DNA of 64,000 bases from Ensifer oleiphilus. Lineage in GTDB: Bacteria; Pseudomonadota; Alphaproteobacteria; Rhizobiales; Rhizobiaceae. Shown here one piece after another: positions 44,112 to 54,049 of this stretch (its first letter is position 1; the number at the start of each line of letters is the position of its first letter). The stretch is taken from NCBI RefSeq assembly GCF_013371465.1, contig NZ_JABWDU010000002.1, forward strand, positions 723,666 through 787,665, written 5' to 3'. Under the pieces are notes generated by a model that had not been told where the DNA came from, made no database searches, and saw nothing but the letters and a program-made list of their open reading frames with translations. The position numbers and the translations under genes are program-made.

Positions 44112-44990
44112 TTGAACAGCAAGGCGACATCCACGACGGTGTTGGATGTGATCAATGCCCACTTCACCGCGCTGACCCGCGCGGAAAAGCAGTTGGCGGA
44201 GACACTTCTCGACAATTATCCGGTCTCGGGACTCGGCTCGATCACCACGGTCGCCGAGAACGCCGGCGTGTCGACGCCAACAGTCGCCCGCATGGTGCAA
44301 AAGCTTGGTTTCAAAGGCTTTCCCGACTTTCAGTCGCGGCTGCACCAGGAGCTGGAAGCGACGATTTCCAACCCGATCACCAAGCATGACCGCTGGGCCG
44401 CGAGCGCGCCGGGCACCCACACGCTCAACCGCTTTGCCGATGCCGCCATGAACAACATGCGCGAGACGCTCTCGCAGATCGAGCCGCAGGAATTCGACGA
44501 TGCGGTGGCGCTTGTCGCCGATCGCAAACGCAGCGTCTATCTGCTGGGCGGCCGTATCACCCGCGCCGTTGCTGATTATCTCTTCACCCACCTGCAGGTC
44601 ATCCGCCCTGGTGTCACCGAAATTGCCTCCAATGCCAGCGCCTGGCCGCACTACGTGCTCGACATGCGCCATGGCGACGTACTGATTCTCTTCGACATCC
44701 GCCGCTACGAGCAGGAGATGGAGACACTCGCGAAATCCGCCCTCGACCGGGGCGTCGAGATCGTGCTCTTCACCGATCGCTGGAGTTCGCCGGTCGCCAA
44801 ATCCGCCTCCAAGGTCTTCCGCTCCCAGATCGAGGTGCCATCCGCCTGGGACAGTTCGGTAGTGATCCTTTTCCTCGTCGAAGCCCTGATCGAAGCCGTT
44901 CAGAGCTCCAACTGGGACGCGACCCGCGACCGGATGAAGACGCTCGAGGGGCTGTTCGATTCGACCCGCATCTTTCGCAAACCGGTTTAG
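44112..44990 (+). CDS. MurR/RpiR-family transcriptional regulator
   Basis: 292 residues starting with TTG at 44112 (GGGGA before it). N-terminal HTH_6 domain (ITTVAENAGVSTPTVARMVQKLGFKGFPDFQ, about 45-75) and C-terminal SIS domain (VYLLGGRITRAVADYLFTHL, about 140-260). Such regulators bind phosphosugars or other small ligands. Divergent from the hydrolase-permease-ligase cluster and followed by an ABC importer; it may control both. Confidence 0.9.
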   Translation: MNSKATSTTVLDVINAHFTALTRAEKQLAETLLDNYPVSGLGSITTVAENAGVSTPTVARMVQKLGFKGFPDFQSRLHQELEATISNPITKHDRWAASAPGTHTLNRFADAAMNNMRETLSQIEPQEFDDAVALVADRKRSVYLLGGRITRAVADYLFTHLQVIRPGVTEIASNASAWPHYVLDMRHGDVLILFDIRRYEQEMETLAKSALDRGVEIVLFTDRWSSPVAKSASKVFRSQIEVPSAWDSSVVILFLVEALIEAVQSSNWDATRDRMKTLEGLFDSTRIFRKPV

Positions 44991-45103
44991 GAGGGACAGC
45001 CGGAACGTTCACGAAGTTTTATGCACCTGTGTTTCAGTGAAAGCGCCGTGTCGGAAAAAGATTTGTTCTTCCAACGACATGCGCGGCGCCAACAGACAGA
45101 TCG

Positions 45104-45121
45104 CTGTCACATAAGTTTCAT
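45104..45121 (+). promoter_or_regulatory. Pho-box-like site before the ABC importer operon
   Basis: CTGTCACATAAGTTTCAT matches the 18-bp PhoB consensus (CTGTCATAAAACTGTCAT) at 14 positions, with correct 11-bp spacing of the halves. A TTTAAC at 45130-45135 could be the -10. The site is 57 bp before the GTG start. PhoB control of this importer is an inference. Confidence 0.5.
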
Positions 45122-45177
45122 AGCATCTCTTTAACAGCATCGCCGAAATTGACTGAAAACCCATAAGGAGAACGCCA

Positions 45178-46284
45178 GTGATTTCAACGACTCAACGCCT
45201 GCTCTCGCTTTCAACCGCCATTCTCTTGGCAACGACGGCTATTGCCGCTGCCGAGCCGAGCGCCGAGCTCATCGAAGCCGCCAAGAAGGAAGGCATGCTG
45301 ACCACCGTCGCCCTGCCCCACGACTGGTGCGGTTATGGCGACGTCATCGCCGCCTTCAAGGCCAAGTATCCGGAAATCCAGGTCAACGAATTGAACCCCG
45401 ACGCCGGCTCTGCGGACGAAGTCGAGGCGGTCAAGGCCAACAAGGACAACAAGGGCCCGCAGGCGCCTGACGTTGTCGACGTCGGCCTTGCCTTCGGTCC
45501 GCAGATGAAGGCCGAAGGCCTGCTGCAGCCCTACAAGGTATCGACCTGGGACGAAATCCCTGACAGCGTCAAGGATGCCGAAGGCTACTGGTACGGCGAC
45601 TACTACGGCGTGATGTCCTTCCTGGTAAACAAGGACCTCGTCGCCAACGCGCCGAAGGACTGGGCCGACCTCTTGAAGCCGGAATATGCTGGCCAGGTAG
45701 CGCTTGCCGGCGACCCGCGCGCCTCCAACCAGGCGATCCTCGGCGTTCTCGCCGCTGGCCTCGCCAAGGGCGCAAAGTCCGGCAAGGAAGCCGGTGAAGC
45801 CGGTCTCGCCTACTTCGCCGAGCTGAACAAGGCCGGCAACTTCGTTCCGGTTATCGGCAAGTCCGGCACGCTCGCCCAGGGCTCGACCCCGATCGTCGTT
45901 GCTTGGGACTACAACGCCCTCGGCTGGGCGAAGACGCTCAACGGCAACCCGCCGACCGAAGTCGTCGTTCCTGCCAGCGGCGTTCTCGCCGGCGTCTACG
46001 TTCAGGGCATCTCGGCCTATGCGCCGCACCCGAACGCTGCCAAGCTGTGGATGGAGCACCTCTATTCCGACGAAGGTCAGCTCGGCTGGCTGAAGGGCTT
46101 CTGCCACCCGACGCGCTTCAACGCCATGGTCAAGGCCGGCAAGGTTCCGCAGGAACTGATCGACGCCCTGCCGCCGGCAGCAGCCTACGAAAAGGCCTAC
46201 TTCCCGACGCTCGAAGAAGTCGATGCCAACAAGGCAGCGGTTACCGGCGCCTGGGATTCCGTGGTCGGCGCCAACGTTCAGTAA
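45178..46284 (+). CDS. ABC transporter periplasmic substrate-binding protein
   Basis: 368 residues from a GTG at 45178 with AAGGAG 8 nt before. The signal peptide ends near TTAIAAAEP. Bacterial extracellular solute-binding family 1/6 (AfuA/PotD-like): VDVGLAFGPQMKAEGLLQPYK, DYYGVMSFLVNKDLV, VAWDYNALGWAKTL. First of four importer genes (binding protein, two permeases, ATPase). Ligand unknown; the Pho-box-like site hints at a phosphorus-containing or scarce-nutrient ligand. Confidence 0.88.
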   Translation: MISTTQRLLSLSTAILLATTAIAAAEPSAELIEAAKKEGMLTTVALPHDWCGYGDVIAAFKAKYPEIQVNELNPDAGSADEVEAVKANKDNKGPQAPDVVDVGLAFGPQMKAEGLLQPYKVSTWDEIPDSVKDAEGYWYGDYYGVMSFLVNKDLVANAPKDWADLLKPEYAGQVALAGDPRASNQAILGVLAAGLAKGAKSGKEAGEAGLAYFAELNKAGNFVPVIGKSGTLAQGSTPIVVAWDYNALGWAKTLNGNPPTEVVVPASGVLAGVYVQGISAYAPHPNAAKLWMEHLYSDEGQLGWLKGFCHPTRFNAMVKAGKVPQELIDALPPAAAYEKAYFPTLEEVDANKAAVTGAWDSVVGANVQ

Positions 46285-46301
46285 GCGTTTCCACAATCAT
46301 G

Positions 46302-46331
46302 CTGCCCCGGCCGGTTTTCCGACCGGGGCAG
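46302..46331 (+). terminator. hairpin between binding-protein and permease genes
   Basis: CTGCCCCGG (46302-46310) pairs with CCGGGGCAG (46323-46331). There is no T-run. Hairpins here commonly protect the abundant binding-protein mRNA and reduce downstream expression. Confidence 0.6.
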
Positions 46332-46397
46332 ATGCTATAACCATAAGAAATTCAATGAACGACCGCGTCCGTAACGCGGCTTCTCGGGGCGAACGGA

Positions 46398-47279
46398 ATG
46401 TCATCTGCTCACACCGGCGCCAGGCCACCTGCGCGCCGTCTTCCGCTTCACTGGCTCGGCGTCCTGCCCTTTGCAGCGTTCGTGTTCCTTTTTCTGATTC
46501 TGCCGACGATGAAGATCGTGGTTGGCGCCTTCCAGACGCCTGAGGGCAGCTTTACGTTCGACAACGTCATTGGCCTGTTCACACCCTCGATATTGTCGGC
46601 CTACTGGATCTCCATCAAGATCAGCATCGCCTCGGCGCTTCTCGGCTGCCTGATCGGCTTTGCGATCGCGTCCGCGGTCGTCTTCGGCGGATTGCCGAAA
46701 TGGATCCGCGGGCCGCTTCTGACCTTTTCCGGTGTCGCCTCGAACTTCGCCGGCGTGCCGCTCGCCTTTGCCTTTCTGGCGACGCTCGGCCCCGTCGGCA
46801 TCCTCACCGTCTTCCTGCGCTCGAATTTCGGTCTCGACCTCAGGCTGCTCGGTTTCAACCTCCTGTCCTTCTGGGGGCTCACCGTCACCTATCTGTTCTT
46901 CCAGATCCCGCTGATGATCCTCATCATCACCCCGGCTCTCGACGGGTTGAAGCGCGAGTGGCGCGAGGCCGCCGAAATTCTCGGTGCGACGGGCTTGCAA
47001 TACTGGCGCATGGTCGCCTTCCCGATCCTGCTGCCCTCGCTTCTCGGCACCCTCGCGCTCCTCTTCGCCAACGCCTTCGGAGCCGTCGCGACCGCGATCG
47101 CGCTCACCGGCTCGTCGCTGTCGATCGTGCCCATCCTGCTCTTCGCCCAGATCCGCGGCGACGTTCTCGGCAACCCGCACCTCGGCTACGCGCTCGCCTT
47201 CGGCATGATCGTCGTCACGGGCATCGCCAACGCGATCTACATCTGGCTTCGCGCCCGCAGCGAGAGGTGGCTGAAATGA
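46398..47279 (+). CDS. ABC transporter inner-membrane permease (first subunit)
   Basis: 293 residues, about six membrane helices; the EAA loop is EWREAAEILGATGLQYWRMVAFPILLPS. Belongs to the binding-protein-dependent permease family of spermidine/iron/thiamine type. Its stop overlaps the start of the second permease (ATGA). Confidence 0.9.
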   Translation: MSSAHTGARPPARRLPLHWLGVLPFAAFVFLFLILPTMKIVVGAFQTPEGSFTFDNVIGLFTPSILSAYWISIKISIASALLGCLIGFAIASAVVFGGLPKWIRGPLLTFSGVASNFAGVPLAFAFLATLGPVGILTVFLRSNFGLDLRLLGFNLLSFWGLTVTYLFFQIPLMILIITPALDGLKREWREAAEILGATGLQYWRMVAFPILLPSLLGTLALLFANAFGAVATAIALTGSSLSIVPILLFAQIRGDVLGNPHLGYALAFGMIVVTGIANAIYIWLRARSERWLK

Positions 47280-48058
47280 AGAAGATATGGGCCTGGGGGG
47301 CCCTGATTTTCGGCCTCCTCTATTTCACCCTGCCGCTCATCGGCATGACGAACTTCTCGCTGAAGATGCGCCGCGGCGAGTATTCCTTCGACGCCTATGC
47401 GAAGGTCTTCAGCGACCCGCGCTTCCAGGAGACCTTCACCTACTCCATCATGCAGGCGCTGTTCACCATCGCCTTCGGCGTGCTGCTTGTGGTGCCGACG
47501 GCCTACTGGGTTCGCCTGAAGCTGCCCGGCTTGCGGCCCTACATCGAGTTCATCACGCTGCTGCCGCTCGTCATTCCGGCAATCGTCATCGTCTTCGGCT
47601 ATATCCGTCTCTACAACACCTCGAGTTGGCTGCCGCTGACCGGATCGATCGCCGGCACCAACGTGCTTCTGATGTTCGGTTATGCCATCCTCGCCCTTCC
47701 CTACATGTACCGGGCGGTGGACACGGGGCTTCGGACGATAGACATCGCCACTTTGACCGAGGCCGCCCAAAGCCTCGGCGCGGGATGGGCGACCATCCTC
47801 GGACGGATTATCCTGCCCAATGTTCTGGTCGCCGTGCTCTCGGGCGCCTTCCTGACGTTTGCCATCGTCATCGGCGAATTCACCATGGCAGCGCTTTTGA
47901 ACAGGCCGGCCTTCGGTCCGTATATGCAGCTTCTGGGCGCCAACCGCGCCTATGAGCCAGCCGCCCTCGCCGTCATCGCGTTCGGCATCACCTGGGGCTG
48001 CCTCGGCCTCATCCAGCTCGTCTCGCGCTTCCAAAAAAGCGCGCCTCCCAAGGCCTGA
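47276..48058 (+). CDS. ABC transporter inner-membrane permease (second subunit)
   Basis: 260 residues from the ATG at 47276, overlapping the first permease by 4 bp; the longer frame extending back to 46700 is a shadow of that gene. Six membrane helices and EAA loop LTEAAQSLGAGWATILGRIILPN. Partner of the preceding subunit. Confidence 0.9.
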   Translation: MKKIWAWGALIFGLLYFTLPLIGMTNFSLKMRRGEYSFDAYAKVFSDPRFQETFTYSIMQALFTIAFGVLLVVPTAYWVRLKLPGLRPYIEFITLLPLVIPAIVIVFGYIRLYNTSSWLPLTGSIAGTNVLLMFGYAILALPYMYRAVDTGLRTIDIATLTEAAQSLGAGWATILGRIILPNVLVAVLSGAFLTFAIVIGEFTMAALLNRPAFGPYMQLLGANRAYEPAALAVIAFGITWGCLGLIQLVSRFQKSAPPKA

Positions 48059-48070
48059 GGATCGGTTCCC

Positions 48071-49132
48071 ATGAGTTTCCTGACACTGACCAACATCCAG
48101 AAATCCTTCGGCCCCGTGCAGGTCGTGCATGGCTTCGACATGGCGATCGAAAAGGGCGAATTCGTCTCTTTCCTTGGGCCCTCGGGCTGCGGCAAGACGA
48201 CCGTCCTGCGCATGATCGCCGGCTTCGAGACGCCCTCCAGCGGATCGATCGTCATCGACGGCAAGGACCAGGGCACGCTGAAGCCGAATCAGCGCAACAT
48301 CGGCATGGTGTTCCAGGCCTATGCGTTGTTCCCGAACATGAACGTACACGACAACGTCGCCTTCGGCCTGAAGGTCGCCGGGTCGCCAAAGTCGGAGACC
48401 GACACCCGCGTCAAGCAGATGCTGAGCCTGATCAAGCTCGAGCACCTGGCGGATCGTTTCCCCTACCAGCTCTCCGGCGGCCAGCAGCAGCGCGTGGCAC
48501 TCGCCCGCGCGCTCGCCGTCAAGCCGCAGGTGCTTCTGCTCGACGAGCCGCTATCGGCGCTCGACGCCAAGATCCGCGTGTCGCTGCGCGAGGAAATCCG
48601 CCAGATTCAGCAGCAGCTCGGCATCACCACCGTCTTCGTCACCCATGACCAGGAAGAGGCGCTGTCGATCTCGGATCGCATCGTCGTGATGAATGGCGGC
48701 CGCGCCGACCAGATCGGCACGCCGTTCGAGATCTACAACACGCCTGCGACACGCTTCGTCGCCTCCTTCGTCGGCACGCTCAACATCATCGAGGCCAAGG
48801 TCGCAGACCCCGCCACGGGCGCCGTCGCCATTGGCAACCAGCAGGTTTCGCTGAAGGAGCAGATTGCCGGCATGAAGGGCGGCGACCCGATTTCGCTGGC
48901 GCTACGCCCGGAGGCAGGCTCGATCGCCGACAGCGCCAAGGGCGACACCGCGCTGACCGGAGAGGTGGTTTCAACCAGCTTCCTCGGCTCGGTTATCCGC
49001 ACCAAGCTGCGCATCGGTAGCGACGTCATCTCTTTCGACATGTTCAACGACCCCGGCCTGACGCCGCCCACGTTCGGCGACAACGTCACGCTGCGCTTTG
49101 CCGCAAAGGATCTGCTGGTCATCCGAGAGTAA
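48071..49132 (+). CDS. ABC transporter ATPase (PotA/FbpC-like)
   Basis: 353 residues; GAGGA upstream. Complete ABC motifs: Walker A GPSGCGKTT, Q-loop MVFQAYALFP, signature LSGGQQQRVAL, Walker B LLLDEPLSALD, H-loop VTHDQEEAL, and a C-terminal TOBE-like domain. It energises the importer encoded by the three genes in front. Confidence 0.93.
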   Translation: MSFLTLTNIQKSFGPVQVVHGFDMAIEKGEFVSFLGPSGCGKTTVLRMIAGFETPSSGSIVIDGKDQGTLKPNQRNIGMVFQAYALFPNMNVHDNVAFGLKVAGSPKSETDTRVKQMLSLIKLEHLADRFPYQLSGGQQQRVALARALAVKPQVLLLDEPLSALDAKIRVSLREEIRQIQQQLGITTVFVTHDQEEALSISDRIVVMNGGRADQIGTPFEIYNTPATRFVASFVGTLNIIEAKVADPATGAVAIGNQQVSLKEQIAGMKGGDPISLALRPEAGSIADSAKGDTALTGEVVSTSFLGSVIRTKLRIGSDVISFDMFNDPGLTPPTFGDNVTLRFAAKDLLVIRE

Positions 49133-49273
49133 CGCCGCGCCTCAGAAGGCCGAGCCCTGCCGGAATCATTTCGCCCGGCAGCGGCCGACCTTGGAAAAAT
49201 CTGTCGTAATTTCCAGGATTTTCGTCGCGCCACGCGTTTGACCACGCGTGGCCGATCTATATAGTCGGCCCTG

Positions 49274-50083
<810 letters not shown>

Positions 50084-50111
50084 TCTGACGACGGTTACAC
50101 ACCGTAGCCGG

Positions 50112-50299
50112 CTGCCCCTCATCCGGCCTACCGGCCACCTTCTCCCCGCTTGGCGGGGAGAAGGACACGTGTGGGACGCTCAGCGCCCAAACGCCCCCAC
50201 TTGCAGCAGAAGACACCACCGTCACACAGCAATCGGCGGCCAGTAATTGGTCACGTCCCCTCTCCCCGCCTGCGGGGAGAGGGTTAGGGTGAGGGGCAG
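50112..50299. repeat. 188-bp palindromic repeat, copy 2
   Basis: Ends CTGCCCCTCATCC and GTGAGGGGCAG are inverted. CACCTTCTCCCCGC and GCGGGGAGAGGGTTAGGGT are shared with copy 1 (39888-40027), but the central ~100 bp differ. Lies downstream of ribH2; the gap 50084-50437 holds no gene. Confidence 0.85.
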
Positions 50300-50437
50300 C
50301 CCCAAGCACAACAGCTGAAGGCCAAACCCGCGCGAAAGAAGCGCCCTCGCCCTTCTTGAATCAACCTCTGAACCGCCTGAATCAGACCGTCAGAACCGGC
50401 CGCCAAACCGCTGTTTCGACTCGGCAATTCCCGGCAC

Positions 50438-51715
50438 TCAATGCGCCGGCTCTGCCTCATCCAGGCACCGCTGCAGCGCCGCCATCCGGTGGCGATGGCC
50501 GGCCGCCTCAAAACCGACGACGGTGACGAACGGTGCAAACATCACGACAACAAGGCAGATCGCCATGTCGACGCCCGCCATCGCCGCCGCGATCGACGCT
50601 GCCAGCACAAGCACCGTTCCGGCAAGCAGCCAGGCATGCAGCGCCTCGCTCTGCCGCAGCAGATAGGCGTACATGCCGTAGACCAGGCCGATATAGGCGC
50701 CGACCGGAACCACCACTGTCAGCACCGTTGCCAGCGAGCTGATATGTACCTTGTGCTCGATATAGTAGGCGGCGACATGCAGTCCGGCACCAGTCGCGAC
50801 GATGGCAGCGAAGATGAACATGTGGCCATAGCCCCAGACGAAGGAGCGCCTGCGGTGCGCATGCAGCACCTCGCCACTCGGCAGCAGAAAATAGATCCAC
50901 CACATGCCGAAGGTGAGCCCGGTGCCGGCCAGGCAGACGAGTGCCACGTCGAGGGTCCACCCCTCCCCGTCGACGACGGCACTGATCGAGGCGACCGTGC
51001 CGACCACACCTTCGCCAAGCGCGATGATCGCCAGAAGCCCGTAGCGTTCGGCGATGTGATGCGCATGCCAGGGCGTGCCGCCATGCCGCGTCTCGGCGAT
51101 ATAGGGCCCGAGCATTTCGATCGCCGTCAGCACTGCGACCATGGCAATCGACACGGCGAGCGAGAAGTCGAAGAAGATCAGCACGATCCAGCCGAGCTGG
51201 GCGATGCCGATGGCGATCACATAGGTCATGCAGGCGTCACGCCGCACCGGATCCTGGCGGGTGGCGCGCAGCCACTGGAAAATCATCGCCACGCGCATGA
51301 CGACATAGCCGAGCACCATCACGCCATTGTCGAGATGCCCCCCGACGTCGATCGAGTGGAACATGGCGGGAAGGCCGATCGCCAGAATCAGCACGCCGAC
51401 CATCTGCACCATGGTCACGCAGCGGAACACCCAGTCGTCGGTGTCGTAGGCGGACGCAAACCAGGTGAAATTGATCCAGGCCCAGCAGATGGCAAAGATC
51501 GCCAGGGTGAAGCCGATCAGCCCCGCCTTGAAATGTCCTTCTGCCATCAGATGCGCAAGCTGCGATGCCGCAAGGCTGAAGGCAATGACGAACGTCAGGT
51601 CGAACAACAGCTCGAGCGTCGTCGCGGTGCGGTGGTGTTCCTGCGTGTCGCGTCCGCTCATGCGCGCCAGGCGGTGACGTGCGGCATGGGGCGGTGTCGT
51701 TGTGGCGTCGGACAT
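50438..51715 (-). CDS. low-temperature-requirement A (LtrA) family membrane protein
   Basis: 425 residues from the ATG at 51715 (GAGGAA upstream). Around twelve membrane helices; family motifs ATTLELLFDLTFVIAFSLAAS early, AERYGLLAIIALGEGVVGT in the middle and FVWGYGHMFIFAAIVATGAG later. LtrA was named from a cold-growth mutant in Listeria; the biochemical role is unknown. A GEG segment and many His residues are conserved. Confidence 0.88.
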   Translation of the reverse strand: MSDATTTPPHAARHRLARMSGRDTQEHHRTATTLELLFDLTFVIAFSLAASQLAHLMAEGHFKAGLIGFTLAIFAICWAWINFTWFASAYDTDDWVFRCVTMVQMVGVLILAIGLPAMFHSIDVGGHLDNGVMVLGYVVMRVAMIFQWLRATRQDPVRRDACMTYVIAIGIAQLGWIVLIFFDFSLAVSIAMVAVLTAIEMLGPYIAETRHGGTPWHAHHIAERYGLLAIIALGEGVVGTVASISAVVDGEGWTLDVALVCLAGTGLTFGMWWIYFLLPSGEVLHAHRRRSFVWGYGHMFIFAAIVATGAGLHVAAYYIEHKVHISSLATVLTVVVPVGAYIGLVYGMYAYLLRQSEALHAWLLAGTVLVLAASIAAAMAGVDMAICLVVVMFAPFVTVVGFEAAGHRHRMAALQRCLDEAEPAH

Positions 51716-51820
51716 GGGGCGGCATTCCTCGCTGGCGGGACAATATGCAAGCATATTCAAATCTTTGCAGAAGTCTCGTCAAGCGGGGAGTACCGGATCA
51801 CCCAGCATTGGTTGGAAATG

Positions 51821-51847
51821 AAAACGCCCGGCATCTCTGCCGGGCGT
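51821..51847 (-). terminator. terminator of the polyol operon
   Basis: ACGCCCGGCA (51824-51833) and TGCCGGGCGT (51838-51847) form a perfect 10-bp stem with a 4-nt loop. On the minus strand TTTTC follows. It lies 59 bp after the rpiB stop and marks the end of the long operon. Confidence 0.88.
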
Positions 51848-51905
51848 CTCGCCGCGATGCGCGAGGGAGGATCAACGTGCAACGCGGTAATTCTTGTCGG
51901 GGCGA

Positions 51906-52343
51906 TTACTTCGCCGCGTCGAGGCGATCGATCGCGTCGACATTGCCGGCAGACGGGCCGTTGGGGTCGAACTCGGAGGCAAGCCAGGCGTCGACGATCG
52001 ACTTGGCCAGCTCCGGCCCGATGACCCGCGCGCCCATGGTGATGATCTGGGCGTTGTTCGACTTGGCCGCACGCTCGGCGGAATAGGTGTCGTGGGTCAG
52101 CGCGGCGCGGATGCCCGGCACCTTGTTGGCCGAGATGCAGACGCCGATGCCGGTGCCGCAAAACAGGATGCCGCGCTCGTTCTCGCCATCGACGATGGTC
52201 TGCGCCAGCTTCTGCGACAGGTCGGCATAGAAGCCGGACTGGCTGAGGTCGCTGACTTCGAGGTCGGCCTTGCCCTTCAGGTGAGGGGCGATGACGTCGA
52301 GCAAGGGTTTGCCGGCGCTGTCTGCTCCGATTGCGATCTTCAT
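51906..52343 (-). CDS. rpiB: RpiB-type isomerase, D-erythrose-4-phosphate isomerase (EryI/RpiB)
   Basis: 145 residues from the ATG at 52343. RpiB/LacAB family with the active-site Cys in [16 protein letters not shown] and [21 protein letters not shown]. In Brucella the equivalent enzyme converts D-erythrulose-4-phosphate-derived tetrose to D-erythrose-4-phosphate in erythritol breakdown. Last gene of the operon, 40 bp after tpiB. The context (tpiB, eryC, eryB, eryA) supports the tetrose rather than the pentose role. Confidence 0.92.
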   Translation of the reverse strand: MKIAIGADSAGKPLLDVIAPHLKGKADLEVSDLSQSGFYADLSQKLAQTIVDGENERGILFCGTGIGVCISANKVPGIRAALTHDTYSAERAAKSNNAQIITMGARVIGPELAKSIVDAWLASEFDPNGPSAGNVDAIDRLDAAK

Positions 52344-52383
52344 GATGGTTCCTTTCCGTCGTTGTTGGTTGGCGTGCGGAGGC

Positions 52384-53151
52384 TCAGATCGCCCCGGAGA
52401 CACGCTTCAGAATGTCGAGATAGCCGTTGACGTCCCAGGCGGAGCGGCCGATGAACAGGCCGTCGATATGCTTCTGGGCGATCAGTTCCTCACAATTGCC
52501 AGGGTTGACGCTGCCGCCGTAAAGCACGGGAACGCGCAGGCCGAGCGCGGCTTCCGCCACATCGGCGATGCGCTTGTGGCGCTCGTCGGCATAATCTGAC
52601 GTTGCCGGGATGCCATTGACGCCGATCGCCCAGACCGGCTCGTAGGCAAGCAGGATCGTCGCCTTGCGGGCATCGCCTTCCAGCAATTCCAGCGCGCCTT
52701 CCACCTGTCGCTTCAACACGGTATCCGCCACGCCCGCCTCGCGCTCGGCAAGCGTCTCGCCGATGCAGATCAGCGGCACGAGGCCATGGCGCACGGCCGC
52801 CGCCGTCTTCAGGCCGACGGTCCGGTCGGTCTCGCCGAAATGCTCGCGTCGTTCGCTGTGGCCGAGTTCGACGACGTCGAGGTTACAATCCCGAAGCATC
52901 ACCGGCGAAACCTCGCCGGTCCAGGCGCCGGCATCGTCCCAGTGCATGTTCTGCGCGCCGACCTTGACGCTGGTCTGAGCCAGCCGGTCCTTGACCTGGC
53001 GAACGGCGGTGAACGGCGGAATGACGAAACGCTGGATGCGCTCGTCGCGCGCTCCGTCGGCTGCTGCCAGCCCATCGGCAAAGACCATGGCCTCGACCAG
53101 CGTCTTGTTCATCTTCCAGCTTGTGCCCACCCAGAGCTGCGGCTTGTTCAT
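52384..53151 (-). CDS. tpiB: TIM-like D-tetrulose-4-phosphate isomerase (TpiB/EryH)
   Basis: 255 residues from the ATG at 53151. TIM-barrel of the triosephosphate isomerase family: catalytic His in [16 protein letters not shown], Glu in [10 protein letters not shown], phosphate loop [10 protein letters not shown]. The N-terminal motif is GTSWKMNK instead of GNWKMNG, so the substrate-contacting Asn is Ser. I recall this as a mark of the EryH/TpiA2 paralogues that act on four-carbon substrates. Overlaps the deoR-type gene by 4 bp (ATGA). Confidence 0.92.
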   Translation of the reverse strand: MNKPQLWVGTSWKMNKTLVEAMVFADGLAAADGARDERIQRFVIPPFTAVRQVKDRLAQTSVKVGAQNMHWDDAGAWTGEVSPVMLRDCNLDVVELGHSERREHFGETDRTVGLKTAAAVRHGLVPLICIGETLAEREAGVADTVLKRQVEGALELLEGDARKATILLAYEPVWAIGVNGIPATSDYADERHKRIADVAEAALGLRVPVLYGGSVNPGNCEELIAQKHIDGLFIGRSAWDVNGYLDILKRVSGAI

Positions 53152-53933
53152 GCTGTCTCCGATACTTTTCGTGTGTCGACCTTGACCAGGCGGATGCCGG
53201 CGTCGCTCAGCGCGTCGGCATGCTCGTCCGCCACCTCGGCACCGGTCAGAACCGCGTCGAAGGCGTCGAGCCCGGTCAGGAAATGCAGGGCGGAACGCCC
53301 AAACTTGTCGTGATCCACAAGCAGATATTTGCGCGTGGCCGACTTCACCATCAGGCGCTTGGCCTGCACGACCTCCTGGTCCTGGTGGAAGGCGGCCGCT
53401 CCCGCGACTGCCGAACTGGAAAGGAAGGCGATATCGACGCGCAGCGAGCGTAGCGCCTCTTCCGTCACGATACCGAAGAAGCCGTTGAACTTCTTGCTGT
53501 ACTGGCCACCGAGCGCGATGACGTTGATGCCGGGCGCGCCGGACAGGCTGGCGATGACGCCGAGATTGTTGGTGATGACGGTGAGCGGCCGAATGTCCCT
53601 GATGCAGGCGGCGATGGCACCTGCCGTCGAGCTGTCGTCGATGAGGATGCTCTGCCCCGGCTCGATCAGACCGACCGCATATTCGGCGATCCGGTTCTTC
53701 TCGGCGGCGGCAATCTTCTCGCGATAACGGAAGTCGCTTTCGAACTGCGGGCTCGATTGGATCGAGGCGCCGCCATGGACCTTGCGCAACAGACCGGCCT
53801 GCTCGAGGTCGTCGAGGTCGCGATGCACGGTCATCTTGCTGACGCCGAAACGCAGCGAGAGATCCTCGACGGATGCCGTGCCGGCTTCCATCAGAACATC
53901 CATGATCGCCTGTCGCCTGTCTTCCGGCTTCAT
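53148..53933 (-). CDS. DeoR-family repressor of the polyol operon (EryR-like)
   Basis: 261 residues; the ATG at 53933 is preferred (GAGG 9 nt before), 53939 is possible. N-terminal DeoR helix-turn-helix (SVEDLSLRFGVSKMTVHRDLDDLEQAGLLRKVHGGA, about 20-55) and a C-terminal sugar-phosphate sensor domain (ILIDDSSTAGAIA, VITNNLGV). In Rhizobium leguminosarum a DeoR regulator precedes tpiB-rpiB in the erythritol locus; the same order is seen here. Confidence 0.9.
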   Translation of the reverse strand: MKPEDRRQAIMDVLMEAGTASVEDLSLRFGVSKMTVHRDLDDLEQAGLLRKVHGGASIQSSPQFESDFRYREKIAAAEKNRIAEYAVGLIEPGQSILIDDSSTAGAIAACIRDIRPLTVITNNLGVIASLSGAPGINVIALGGQYSKKFNGFFGIVTEEALRSLRVDIAFLSSSAVAGAAAFHQDQEVVQAKRLMVKSATRKYLLVDHDKFGRSALHFLTGLDAFDAVLTGAEVADEHADALSDAGIRLVKVDTRKVSETA

Positions 53934-54007
53934 CGCCATCCGCCTCGATCCGATGGCGCAAGGGCGCGTCACCACTTCCTGGAAGATAACATCAGAATGT
54001 TATATTT

Positions 54008-54049
54008 CAATATCAATGATGATACTTTGTGATATTTTAATGTGATATT
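54008..54049. promoter_or_regulatory. AT-rich operator candidate in front of the DeoR gene
   Basis: GTGATATT occurs twice (54029-54036 and 54042-54049) at 13-bp spacing, and an inverted AATATCA lies at 54009-54015. The 97-bp gap before the regulator is strikingly AT-rich compared with its surroundings. It probably contains a promoter for deoR-tpiB-rpiB and the site where the DeoR protein binds. One repeat overlaps the last codons of eryC. Confidence 0.6.

Noticed and set aside
46700-47275. extension of the second permease 192 codons upstream
   Set aside because: It overlaps the first permease gene entirely. The ATG at 47276, with a 4-bp overlap, is the normal coupled start.
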